13,196 bases of DNA from UBA3210 sp963610315 (GTDB taxonomy: Bacteria > Bacillota_I > Bacilli_A > RFN20 > CAG-449), in assembly GCA_963610315.1 (NCBI GenBank), contig CAVDMV010000030.1, forward strand, positions 1-13,196, given 5' to 3'. Position 1 is the stretch's first letter, and each line of letters begins with the position of its first letter. The position numbers were made by a program, and so were the translations under genes. The notes beneath the pieces were generated by a model, which was not told the DNA's origin, did no database searches, and saw nothing but the letters and a program-made list of their open reading frames with translations. Shown here in pieces: positions 6,586 to 13,196 of this stretch.

Positions 6586-7512
6586 ATGGCACTATATCAT
6601 TCAATTGCTGAACTAGTTGGAAATACTCCATTATTAGAAATCAGTAACTTTAAAAAAGAAGAACATTTAGAGGCGAATTTATTCGCAAAATTAGAATATT
6701 TTAATCCAGCTGGATCAATTAAAGATCGTATTGCATTAAATATGATTTTAACGGCTGAAAAAGAAGGTAAACTCGTTCCTTCTTCTACTATTATTGAACC
6801 TACTTCCGGTAATACTGGTATTGGACTAGCTTCAATAGGTAGAGCGAGAGGTTACCGCGTAATTATTGTCATGCCTGAAACAATGTCAGTTGAAAGAAGA
6901 AGATTAATCGCAGCTTATGGAGCTGAACTAGTTCTAACTGAAGGTAGTAAAGGCATGAAAGGGGCGATAGCAAAAGCTAACGAATTACACGAAGAAATTC
7001 CTAATTCATTTATTCCAGGTCAATTTGATAATCCTATTAATCCAGAAACTCATTATAAAACTACTGGAAGAGAAATTTATAATGATTTAGATGGTAAAGT
7101 TGATATCTTAGTCGCCGGAATTGGTACAGGAGGAAGCATCTCAGGTATTGGTAAATATTTAAAAGAAAAGAATCCTAATGTGAAAATTATTGGTATTGAA
7201 CCTTCTTCTAGCCCAGTTATTTCAAAAGGCGTATCAGGACCACATAAGATTCAAGGTATCGGCGCGGGCTTTATTCCAAATACCTTAAATACATCAATTT
7301 ATGATGAAATTATCACTATTGAAAATGATGATGCATTTTCTTATGGAAAAAAATTCGCTCGTAGTGAAGGTATCTTAGTTGGTATTTCTTCTGGCGCGGC
7401 GCTTAAAGGGGCGAGTATTGTCGCAAGTAGAGAAGAAAATAAAGGTAAAAATATTGTTGTTATTTTACCTGATAATGGTGATAGATATTTATCAACACCT
7501 TTATTTGATTAA
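6586..7512 (+). CDS. cysK: Cysteine synthase (O-acetylserine sulfhydrylase)
   Basis: This 308-residue fold-type II PLP enzyme forms L-cysteine from O-acetylserine and sulfide in the cytoplasm. Motifs: the PLP Schiff-base lysine in PAGSIKDR (Lys46), the substrate loop PTSGNTG at 72-78, the phosphate-binding GIGTGGS at 178-184, and GISSG at 266-270 where a serine contacts the PLP ring nitrogen. Length matches CysK; there is no C-terminal CBS domain as in cystathionine beta-synthase. The related cysteine synthase CysM and O-phosphoserine types cannot be fully excluded. The start is set by AAGGAG at 6572-6577. No cysE or sulfate genes are nearby. It is transcribed alone and terminated by the hairpin at 7518-7537. 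Confidence 0.94.
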   Translation: MALYHSIAELVGNTPLLEISNFKKEEHLEANLFAKLEYFNPAGSIKDRIALNMILTAEKEGKLVPSSTIIEPTSGNTGIGLASIGRARGYRVIIVMPETMSVERRRLIAAYGAELVLTEGSKGMKGAIAKANELHEEIPNSFIPGQFDNPINPETHYKTTGREIYNDLDGKVDILVAGIGTGGSISGIGKYLKEKNPNVKIIGIEPSSSPVISKGVSGPHKIQGIGAGFIPNTLNTSIYDEIITIENDDAFSYGKKFARSEGILVGISSGAALKGASIVASREENKGKNIVVILPDNGDRYLSTPLFD

Positions 7513-7517
7513 GAAAA

Positions 7518-7537
7518 AGGAGTGCTCGCGCACTCCT
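7518..7537. terminator. Shared terminator between cysK and the GH105 gene
   Basis: An 8-bp GC-rich stem, AGGAGTGC with GCACTCCT, closes on the 4-base loop TCGC. On the minus strand it is followed by TTTTTC. On the plus strand the T-run is interrupted (CTATTTAATTTTTTT). It lies between two converging stop codons and can serve both genes, probably better for the minus strand. Confidence 0.82.
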
Positions 7538-8665
7538 CTATTTAATTTTTTTCATTTCAGTATAAGCCATGATTAATGGACCAGTACCTTTTGCATCGTT
7601 TTCGACGATTGGTTCAGAAATGTAATATTCGTAACTTCCATCTCTTCTTAAGTTATTGCTAGGGCCTAGACCAGCGACTAAACAAATTCCTCCAAGATTA
7701 AGATCGCCATTTACATTAGTTAAGTATTTTTTACAAATACCATTAAAGATATCAACACCGATTTGGCGATATGATTCATCTAATACTTTAGTTCTTACGC
7801 CTTTTAATATCGCATAAGAAATCATCGCAGAACCTGAAGTTTCTAGATAGTTACCTTCTCTTCCACCGAAGTTAGGAACTTGGTAGAACATCTTAGATTC
7901 TTTATCTTGGTAGAGTAAGATACCAGAAATTGATTCTTTAAATATTTTAATTAAAGCATCTTTTGCTTCTTGGTGGTCATCATCAATATAATTAATGACA
8001 TCGATTAAGCCGACGGTATACCAACCGATTGATCTTAACCAGAAGTTCTTTGATAAACCAGTTTTTTTATCAGCCCAGAACATTGTTTTAGAAGAATCAT
8101 AACCGTGATAATAGAGTTTTTTCTCTTTATCAAACATAATGGAGAAGACGTTTTCAAATTGATTTACGATATCGGAATAATCTTTATTTCCGAAAGTTGC
8201 AACATATCTAGTATAGAAAGGTTGCATCATATATAAGCCATCTAACCATACTTGATTTGGATAAATTTGTTTATGCCAGAAGTTACCTTCTTTAGTACGA
8301 GGTTGATTCTTGACTTGAGAATAAGATAATTCGATGGCTTTCTTATATTTTTCATTCTTTGTTAAAGCGTATAGATCAAATAAGATTTTTGATTCGCATA
8401 CATCATCTGTTGAATATTTAGTTGGGTCATAACCTCTTATTGAGCCATCTTCAAATACATAATAGTCGATGAATTTAATAACGAAATCTAAATATTTTTG
8501 ATCTTTAGTTTCATCGTATAATGATAATAAGGAAGTCATCATACATCCATCGATATAATTCCAAGCTGGCTTTTTGCCTTGTCTAATAGCTTCAATATTC
8601 CATAATGGCATATCTGGAGATGAAGTCATTAATTTATCAATATACTGATCAATAAGTTTATACAT
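7538..8665 (-). CDS. GH105 unsaturated rhamnogalacturonyl/glucuronyl hydrolase (YteR/YesR-like)
   Basis: This 375-residue (alpha/alpha)6-barrel enzyme has no signal peptide. GH105 enzymes remove the unsaturated uronic acid that pectate or rhamnogalacturonan lyases leave at the non-reducing end of oligosaccharides, acting inside the cell. Supporting motifs are YSTDD with Asp88, VWLDGLYMMQPF with Asp142 (matching the general acid Asp143 of YteR), FWLRSIGWY, and ETSGSAMISYAILKG. Length is normal. AAAGAGGT lies on the minus strand at 8675-8682, in place for ATG 8665. It is divergent from the B6/GH28 operon, and the GH28 hydrolase further on suggests joint use of pectin fragments. No lyase, oligosaccharide importer or sugar regulator is visible here. 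Exact substrate, rhamnogalacturonan or another uronide, is uncertain. Its TAG stop is the only non-TAA stop in the window. Confidence 0.9.
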   Translation of the reverse strand: MYKLIDQYIDKLMTSSPDMPLWNIEAIRQGKKPAWNYIDGCMMTSLLSLYDETKDQKYLDFVIKFIDYYVFEDGSIRGYDPTKYSTDDVCESKILFDLYALTKNEKYKKAIELSYSQVKNQPRTKEGNFWHKQIYPNQVWLDGLYMMQPFYTRYVATFGNKDYSDIVNQFENVFSIMFDKEKKLYYHGYDSSKTMFWADKKTGLSKNFWLRSIGWYTVGLIDVINYIDDDHQEAKDALIKIFKESISGILLYQDKESKMFYQVPNFGGREGNYLETSGSAMISYAILKGVRTKVLDESYRQIGVDIFNGICKKYLTNVNGDLNLGGICLVAGLGPSNNLRRDGSYEYYISEPIVENDAKGTGPLIMAYTEMKKIK

Positions 8666-8693
8666 ATATTATTTACCTCTTTCTTATGTATTT

Positions 8694-8722
8694 ATTATAT
8701 AAGGAAAAGAGATTAATTTAAA
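8694..8722 (-). promoter_or_regulatory. Promoter of the GH105 gene
   Basis: On the minus strand TTTAAA (8717-8722) and a perfect TATAAT (8694-8699) are 17 bases apart. The -35 match is 4 of 6. A TTGACC lies directly upstream but is too far from the -10 element to pair with it. Confidence 0.6.
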
Positions 8723-8744
8723 GGTCAAAAATAAGTTAAGAGAA

Positions 8745-8778
8745 TTAAATTGATAGATAATAATATCTTAAATTGATA
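8745..8778. promoter_or_regulatory. 11-bp direct repeat in the divergent GH105/B6 operon region
   Basis: TTAAATTGATA occurs at 8745-8755 and again at 8768-8778, spaced 23 bases start to start (about two helical turns). The second copy overlaps an extended -10, TGA-TATTAT at 8774-8782, for the downstream operon. The position suits a regulator controlling one or both divergent units. The repeat is A/T-rich, so chance duplication is possible. Confidence 0.4.
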
Positions 8779-8782
8779 TTAT
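8774..8782 (+). promoter_or_regulatory. Extended -10 promoter of the pdx-yggS-GH28 operon
   Basis: TG plus one base plus TATTAT gives an extended -10. The better -35 candidate, TTGATA at 8750-8755, is 21 bases from it, which is too long for strong use, so the promoter probably relies on the extended -10 or an activator. The predicted start is near 8789, just before GGAGA at 8795-8799. Confidence 0.45.
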
Positions 8783-8803
8783 ATAAAAAGAAACGGAGAA
8801 TTT

Positions 8804-9625
8804 ATGGAAACTAAAAAAGTATTAACTATTCAAGATATTTCTTGTTACGGAGGTTGCTCAATAACAGTAGCTTTACCTATTTTATCTAGTTTTGGTATTG
8901 AAACTTCTATTTTACCAAGTGCTATTTTATCTACTCATACAGGTGGATTTAAAGGTTGGACTAATTTAGATTTAACGTTAGAAATGCCTAAGATTGTTGA
9001 TCATTGGATTCAAGAAGGTATTAAATTTGACGCGATTTATACAGGTTACATCGGTGATACAAGACAATTTGATACCATTTTAAAATGTAAAGAAAAATTA
9101 TTAAAAGAAAATGGCTTATTTATTGTAGATCCTGCAATGGCAGATAACGGTAAACTCTACCCAGCATTAAATGATGATATCGTTGAAGGTATGAAAAAGA
9201 TTGTTGCAGTCGCAGATTATATTTTACCTAATATTACAGAAGCATGTTACTTAACTTCTAATCAATATGAAGGAACATTAACAAAAGATTATGTAGCTAA
9301 ATTATTAAAAGATTGTTACGCATTAGGAGCAAAAAATGTCATATTAACTGGAGTAGGTTATTCTAATGAAGAATTAGGTGCATCTAGTTATGATGGAAAA
9401 GTTATCACAACTTTAATGGGTGAAAAAATTAATAAAATGTATCATGGTACTGGAGATGTATTTTCTTCTGTTGCAGTTGCTTGTATCATGAATGAACAAC
9501 CTCTTAGTGAAGTAATTAAAACATCAATTAGCTTTACTATAAGTGCGATAAAAGAAACTCTTAGTGATGAAGAACATTTCTATGGAGTTAAATTTGAACA
9601 AACTTTAAAAAAGAGAAATTTTTAA
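8804..9625 (+). CDS. Pyridoxal/pyridoxamine kinase (PdxK/PdxY-type)
   Basis: This 273-residue ribokinase-superfamily enzyme phosphorylates vitamin B6 vitamers to PLP or its precursors. Motifs in order: DISCYGG near the N-terminus (residues 11-17) followed by the substrate-binding helix, the STHTGGF segment typical of pyridoxamine kinases, VDPAMAD with Asp109, PNITEA in the ATP region, and the anion-hole GTGD with catalytic base Asp218. HMP kinase (ThiD) is a near relative, but STHTGGFKGW and the overall order favour a B6 kinase. It is the first gene of a three-gene unit; the next starts one base after its stop, which supports co-function with the PLP-binding YggS protein. The start is supported by GGAGA at 8795-8799. 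Confidence 0.88.
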   Translation: METKKVLTIQDISCYGGCSITVALPILSSFGIETSILPSAILSTHTGGFKGWTNLDLTLEMPKIVDHWIQEGIKFDAIYTGYIGDTRQFDTILKCKEKLLKENGLFIVDPAMADNGKLYPALNDDIVEGMKKIVAVADYILPNITEACYLTSNQYEGTLTKDYVAKLLKDCYALGAKNVILTGVGYSNEELGASSYDGKVITTLMGEKINKMYHGTGDVFSSVAVACIMNEQPLSEVIKTSISFTISAIKETLSDEEHFYGVKFEQTLKKRNF

Positions 9626-9626
9626 T

Positions 9627-10271
9627 ATGGTTAGAAAAGATATCGCTTCATTTTTAAATACATTACCAAAAGAAGTTACTCTGGTTGTCGCGAGTAAATA
9701 TGTTAATAGCTCCGACATGAAAGAATTATTAAAATATCATGTTAATAATTTTGGTGAAAATCGTGTAGAAAGCTTTTTAACTAAGTATGAAGAATTAAAA
9801 AATGAAGATATTAAATGGCATTTTATTGGACATTTACAAAGAAATAAGGCTCGTGAAGTGATTAATAAAATAGATTATTTACATTCTCTAGATTCTTTAA
9901 AATTATGTTCTATTATTGATAGAGAAAGAGAAACTCCTTTAGATTGTTTTATTGAAGTATCAATTAATTTAGAAGAAACTAAAAATGGTGTTCCTTATTT
10001 AGAAATTGATCAATTTATGGATGAAGTATTAAAATTTAAAAAAGTTAATGTTATTGGCTTTATGATGATGAGCGTTAAACATTCTTCAAAAGAAGAATTA
10101 ATCGAACAATTCTCGTCACTAGTAACTTTAAGAAATAGATTAGAAGAAAAATATCGTCATCCTTTCCCTTATTTATCAATGGGAATGAGTGATGATTATT
10201 TAGAAGCTATTAAAGTTGGTGCGACTCATATTAGACTTGGAAGGATTCTTTTTGAAGGCTATGGATACTAA
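9627..10271 (+). CDS. YggS/PLPBP family pyridoxal-phosphate homeostasis protein
   Basis: This 214-residue protein resembles the alanine racemase N-terminal barrel but has no enzyme activity in known members; it binds PLP and helps balance B6 vitamers. Seen: the PLP lysine in VVASKY (Lys24), GENRVE at 43-48, the hallmark WHFIGHLQRNK at 64-74, SMGMSDD from 184, and IRLGRILFEG near the end, which binds the PLP phosphate. It is slightly shorter than the usual 225-235 residues, mainly at the N-terminus. It starts one base after the B6 kinase stop, with only a weak AAGAGA site, so translation is probably coupled. Its last 11 bases overlap the preferred GH28 start. Assignment is secure. Confidence 0.94.
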   Translation: MVRKDIASFLNTLPKEVTLVVASKYVNSSDMKELLKYHVNNFGENRVESFLTKYEELKNEDIKWHFIGHLQRNKAREVINKIDYLHSLDSLKLCSIIDRERETPLDCFIEVSINLEETKNGVPYLEIDQFMDEVLKFKKVNVIGFMMMSVKHSSKEELIEQFSSLVTLRNRLEEKYRHPFPYLSMGMSDDYLEAIKVGATHIRLGRILFEGYGY

Positions 10272-11559
10272 AGATTTAGTAATTGCAAAAGATGGCAAAA
10301 GTTTAGTTACTGATATTTTACAAAGAGCATTAGATGAATGCTCTTTTAATCATGATGCATTAGTTATTTCTAAAGGTATCTATTTAACTGGGCCTTTATT
10401 TATTAAATCAAATACAACTTTAATTATTAAAGAAGATGCCTTAATTCTTGGAACTACTGATGAAAGTAAATTTAAACTCATAAATACTAGAGTGGCTGGA
10501 ATTAATATGGAGTTTTATCCAGCAATTCTTAATGTCATCGATGCGAATAATGTAACAATAAGAGGATTAGGAATTATTGATGGTAACGGCCCTTATTGGT
10601 ATAAAAAATACTGGGGTGAAGATAGTCTTGGGGGCATGCGAAAAGAATACGATAAAGCTAATTTAAGATGGGCTTGTGATTATGATTGTTTACGCCCAAG
10701 AAATATTCTCGTACAAAATTCTAGTGAAATAACATTAAGCGATTTTACTAGTAAAGATTCAGGTTTTTGGAACGTTCATATCTTATATTCTCATAACGTA
10801 CATATTGATCATATTAAGATCAATTCCGGGATGAAAAATTCTCCTTCAACTGATGGTATTGATATTGATTCTTCTTACGATGTCTTAATTGAAAATGTCA
10901 TCACTCATTGTAATGATGATTCAATCTGTATTAAATCTGGTCGAGATAGTGATGGAATAAAGAAAAATATTCCGTCTCACGATATAGTAATTAAAAACTG
11001 CTCATTATATGAAGGTTTTGGTCTAACTCTAGGAAGTGAAGTTTCAGGAGGAATATATAATATCTTCATTGAAAATATATCTTTTTATAACACCGACTGC
11101 GGATTCCGTATTAAATCATCATCTCAAAGAAAAGGATATATTAAAGATATTTATATTAAGCATTTAAATATGGTAAATGTTAAATATTTATTTAATATCT
11201 TTGTTAATTGGAATCCGGCATATTCAAAATGTGAATTACCTTCTTCTTATAAAGGAACTTTAAAAGAGCATTATAAGAAATTAATTGAACCTACTGAAGG
11301 AAAAAATACTACAATTTGTAATATCGATATTAATGATGTAAAGTCAAGATATACAAAAGATTACAAAGGTATTAATAGAATCTTTAATTTAGTTGGATTT
11401 AACGATTCACCATTACATAAACTAAATTTTGAAAACATGGATATTAAAGCTAAAGAATATGGTGTTATTGAAAATGTTACTCATATGACTATTTCTAAAT
11501 CTTATATCGATTATTTAGTAGAGATAGATGAAAATAATAATGAATATGATAATAGATAA
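10261..11559 (+). CDS. GH28 polygalacturonase/rhamnogalacturonase-like hydrolase
   Basis: This 432-residue right-handed beta-helix protein lacks a signal peptide and so is probably cytoplasmic, acting on imported pectin oligosaccharides. GH28 motifs: STDGID with Asp198 and Asp201 (usually NTDG), NDDSICIKSG with the catalytic pair Asp219-Asp220, and RIKS with Arg283 and Lys285. The motif that is GHG in polygalacturonases reads GFG, with Phe253 in place of His. The acidic catalytic residues are intact, so activity is likely, perhaps on rhamnogalacturonan-type substrates. I prefer ATG 10261, overlapping the yggS stop, although its GAAGG at 10254-10258 is only two bases away. TTG 10252, with GGAAGGA at 10239-10245, is a good rival that adds three residues. 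It is third in the B6 operon. Confidence 0.88.
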   Translation: MDTKDLVIAKDGKSLVTDILQRALDECSFNHDALVISKGIYLTGPLFIKSNTTLIIKEDALILGTTDESKFKLINTRVAGINMEFYPAILNVIDANNVTIRGLGIIDGNGPYWYKKYWGEDSLGGMRKEYDKANLRWACDYDCLRPRNILVQNSSEITLSDFTSKDSGFWNVHILYSHNVHIDHIKINSGMKNSPSTDGIDIDSSYDVLIENVITHCNDDSICIKSGRDSDGIKKNIPSHDIVIKNCSLYEGFGLTLGSEVSGGIYNIFIENISFYNTDCGFRIKSSSQRKGYIKDIYIKHLNMVNVKYLFNIFVNWNPAYSKCELPSSYKGTLKEHYKKLIEPTEGKNTTICNIDINDVKSRYTKDYKGINRIFNLVGFNDSPLHKLNFENMDIKAKEYGVIENVTHMTISKSYIDYLVEIDENNNEYDNR

Positions 11560-11591
11560 AAAGAAGGCTTACGCTTGTAAACCTTCTTTTT
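11558..11591. terminator. Shared terminator between the GH28 gene and bioY
   Basis: AAAAAGAAGG (11558-11567) pairs perfectly with CCTTCTTTTT (11582-11591). After one C-A mismatch, TTAC (11569-11572) pairs with GTAA (11577-11580) around GCTT. T-runs follow on both strands. The stop of bioY (11569-11571) lies in the inner stem, and the last two bases of the GH28 stop (11557-11559) lie in the outer stem. Confidence 0.88.
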
Positions 11592-12195
11592 CTTCTACGT
11601 CAATTAATTCTTTTTTATAATCTAAATATGATTTAGGAACAAATTGTTTTAACTTAATAACAAGAATTTCTGAAACAACTAATTTAACTAAATCTGGAAT
11701 TAAGAATGGAATGACACATACGCTTAATGCTGCAGTTAATGTATAAGGATTACCTTTACCATTCATTACGATCATAAACCAGATTGTACCAAAAGCGTAA
11801 CATACTAATAGACCAATAATTTCAAATAGAATATTAGTGATAGATTTAATTTTTTTATCAGCTTTTCTAAATAAAAATTCACCGAGCCAAATAATTAATC
11901 CCATAAAGATAAATCCAATGATATATCCTCCAGTAGGACCAAGTAATTTCGCGGTTGATCCAAATCCTGCGAATACTGGAACACCACATAAACCTAATAA
12001 GATATAAACTAATACTGCAGTTGTACCTCTTTTAGAACCGAGTAGTCCAAAGATTAAAAATATCGCGAAAGTCTGTAATGTAACTGGAACTAAACCTACT
12101 TGGATTGATGTCCATGAACATATGGCCAGTATCGCTGTGAACATGGCAATTAATGTTATATCGATAACAGAATATTTAACAGATTTGTTTTTCAT
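11569..12195 (-). CDS. bioY: BioY, substrate-binding S-component of the ECF biotin transporter
   Basis: This 208-residue membrane protein has about six hydrophobic helices. BioY captures biotin and works with the shared energizing module EcfA-EcfA'-EcfT, none of which is in this window. Seen: PVTLQT at 37-42, GLLGSKRG followed by GVPVFAGF, and GPTGGY at 86-91, all BioY hallmarks. A short charged tail ends the protein. The start is supported by GAGGT at 12205-12209 on the minus strand. The promoter has a perfect TATAAT (12216-12221 on the minus strand) but a poor -35, so activation or weak expression is likely. I find no BirA-type operator (TTAACC...GGTTAA). The gene suggests biotin auxotrophy, though biosynthesis genes elsewhere cannot be excluded. 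Confidence 0.94.
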   Translation of the reverse strand: MKNKSVKYSVIDITLIAMFTAILAICSWTSIQVGLVPVTLQTFAIFLIFGLLGSKRGTTAVLVYILLGLCGVPVFAGFGSTAKLLGPTGGYIIGFIFMGLIIWLGEFLFRKADKKIKSITNILFEIIGLLVCYAFGTIWFMIVMNGKGNPYTLTAALSVCVIPFLIPDLVKLVVSEILVIKLKQFVPKSYLDYKKELIDVEEKEGLQA

Positions 12196-12240
12196 AAAAT
12201 TTAGACCTCATATTTATTATATTGATTTTCTAATTGATAT

Positions 12241-12274
12241 GGTAGAAAAATATACTATGTTGACAAAATCTACC
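12241..12274. promoter_or_regulatory. Inverted repeat between bioY and the protease gene (candidate operator)
   Basis: GGTAGA (12241-12246) and TCTACC (12269-12274) form a 6-bp inverted repeat with a 22-base spacer that contains the -35 element of the protease promoter. It lies between two divergent transcription units. It does not match the BirA operator orientation or sequence. The arms are short, so this is tentative. Confidence 0.3.
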
Positions 12275-12288
12275 CTGTAATTTATAAT
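12260..12288 (+). promoter_or_regulatory. Consensus sigma-A promoter of the S8 protease gene
   Basis: TTGACA (12260-12265) and TATAAT (12283-12288) match the consensus perfectly with a 17-base spacer. Transcription should start near 12295, with a 24-base leader carrying AAGGGGG at 12307-12313. Confidence 0.9.
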
Positions 12289-12318
12289 TTTCTTAATAAG
12301 CATGTTAAGGGGGATTTT

Positions 12319-13196
12319 ATGATTATAATAAATTTAGTGGCATTGTTCCTAATGGGGACAATTAACTTTTCACCTATCAATAATAGTTTTGACCATAATT
12401 TAACAACTATTGATTCATCTAATACATTTAATACAAATAGTATAACGGATGATAGTCAAAAGTACTGGGGTCAAAATAAAATAGAATTAAATAAAGCTTT
12501 GGAAATATCTAATCCGGTAAAAACAATTAAGATTGGTGTCTTAGATACAGGTATTGAGTATTATAATAAAATTTTAAATCCATTATGTAATGATGATTTA
12601 TTTTGTGATTATACATATGATGATAGTTTTCTAATAATAGAAGATGGAAATGGACACGGAACACATGTTTCAGGTATCATTGCAAGTATAACAAATTATG
12701 CAAATATTGAATTAATTTCATATAAAGTTATGAATAGTAGTGGTAATGGTAGATTGAGTACAAAAATAGATGCAATTAAGCAAGCAATAAAAGATAATGT
12801 TGATATTTTAAACATAAGTTCAAGTGGACCTGATGAAAATTTTAGTGTTCTTGATTCATTGACTGATACTATAAATGATTTTAATGGACTAGTTATTTGT
12901 TCCGCGGGTAATGATAATTGGAATTTAGATCATTCATCTGGAGATTATAAAAGATATCCTGCTTGTATTGATTCTGATAATGTAATAACAGTAGGTGCAA
13001 CTACATATGATGATTCAAAACTAGATATCTCTAATTATGGTAAAACTAGTGTTGATTTATTCGCACCAGGAGATGACATCTATTCTACTATTCCTACTAG
13101 AATAAATAAATTAGGATATGAATATAAAGATGGTACATCTATGTCTGCCCCAATGGTCACAGGCGTTGCAGCCTTGTTATTAAGTAATAATCCTTC
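12319..13196 (+). CDS. Subtilisin-like serine protease (peptidase family S8), 3' end missing
   Basis: An open frame of 292 complete codons starts at ATG 12319 behind AAGGGGG and runs off the window end without a stop. The S8 catalytic set is complete: Asp76 in GVLDTG, His113 in GHGTHVSG, oxyanion Asn198 in SAGN, and Ser274 in GTSMSAP. The first 19 residues are hydrophobic (IIINLVALFLMG) and may act as a signal peptide, but lack the usual basic residues, so export is likely rather than certain. No I9-type prodomain is visible; only about 55 residues separate the hydrophobic start from the catalytic domain. C-terminal domains or wall anchors cannot be judged. Likely role is an extracellular or cell-surface protease; substrate unknown. 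Confidence 0.92.
   Translation, partial: MIIINLVALFLMGTINFSPINNSFDHNLTTIDSSNTFNTNSITDDSQKYWGQNKIELNKALEISNPVKTIKIGVLDTGIEYYNKILNPLCNDDLFCDYTYDDSFLIIEDGNGHGTHVSGIIASITNYANIELISYKVMNSSGNGRLSTKIDAIKQAIKDNVDILNISSSGPDENFSVLDSLTDTINDFNGLVICSAGNDNWNLDHSSGDYKRYPACIDSDNVITVGATTYDDSKLDISNYGKTSVDLFAPGDDIYSTIPTRINKLGYEYKDGTSMSAPMVTGVAALLLSNNP

Noticed and set aside
6380..6616. 78-codon plus-strand frame spanning the XRE start and cysK promoter
   Set aside because: It covers two promoters and the cysK ribosome site, and has no plausible initiation signal.
7379..7576. 65-codon plus-strand frame at the cysK 3' end
   Set aside because: Out-of-frame reading of cysK that continues through the terminator; no supporting signals.
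10216..10260. Upstream TTG start for the GH28 gene
   Set aside because: It would overlap yggS by 56 bases with no ribosome site; ATG 10261 or TTG 10252 are better placed.
12196..12318. BirA-type biotin operator before bioY
   Set aside because: No TTAACC...GGTTAA dyad; the GGTAGA/TCTACC repeat has the wrong arms and spacing.

Overview
The window is AT-rich DNA that looks like a low-GC Bacillota (Firmicutes) chromosome, perhaps a gut lineage near the Erysipelotrichales/RF39/Mollicutes side. The grounds are strong A/T codon bias, purine-rich Shine-Dalgarno sites, typical TTGACA/TATAAT promoters, Firmicute-type gene families, and eleven complete genes that stop with TAA (10) or TAG (1) and never TGA. 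Tryptophan is read as TGG throughout, so the standard bacterial code fits. I see no mobile element, CRISPR array, rRNA or phage gene. The organism assignment is inference.

Layout. (1) 1-2447: an ExoIII/ExoA-type AP endonuclease (+), then a MepA-type MATE exporter (+). The exporter sits behind a short structured leader with an internal terminator; this is best explained as a transcriptional riboswitch, probably guanidine-IV (mepA motif). (2) 2448-3027: a gene-poor stretch with a tRNA-Arg(CCT) on the minus strand and several unexplained hairpins. (3) 3028-5821: a DegV-family fatty-acid-binding protein and a half-size ABC exporter, both +. (4) 5817-6585: a membrane-anchored XRE-type regulator (-), apparently made from a leaderless mRNA. 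It is divergent from cysK, which has a perfect consensus promoter flanked by repeated octamers. (5) 7538-11559: a pectin (rhamnogalacturonan) module, with a GH105 unsaturated glucuronyl/galacturonyl hydrolase (-) divergent from a tight operon of pyridoxal/pyridoxamine kinase, a YggS-type PLP-binding protein and a GH28 hydrolase. (6) 11569-12195: the biotin S-component BioY (-). (7) 12319-end: a subtilisin-like S8 protease (+), cut off by the window edge.

How the genes fit together. Vitamin and cofactor salvage recurs: B6 kinase and PLP homeostasis protein, PLP-dependent CysK, and biotin uptake. Two intracellular pectin-oligosaccharide enzymes flank the B6 genes. All three convergent gene pairs share one hairpin terminator, and in two of them the stop codons lie in the stem. 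The observations I rate highest are the MATE leader, the leaderless regulator with the cysK octamer array, and the GH28 protein that lacks the usual GHG histidine.
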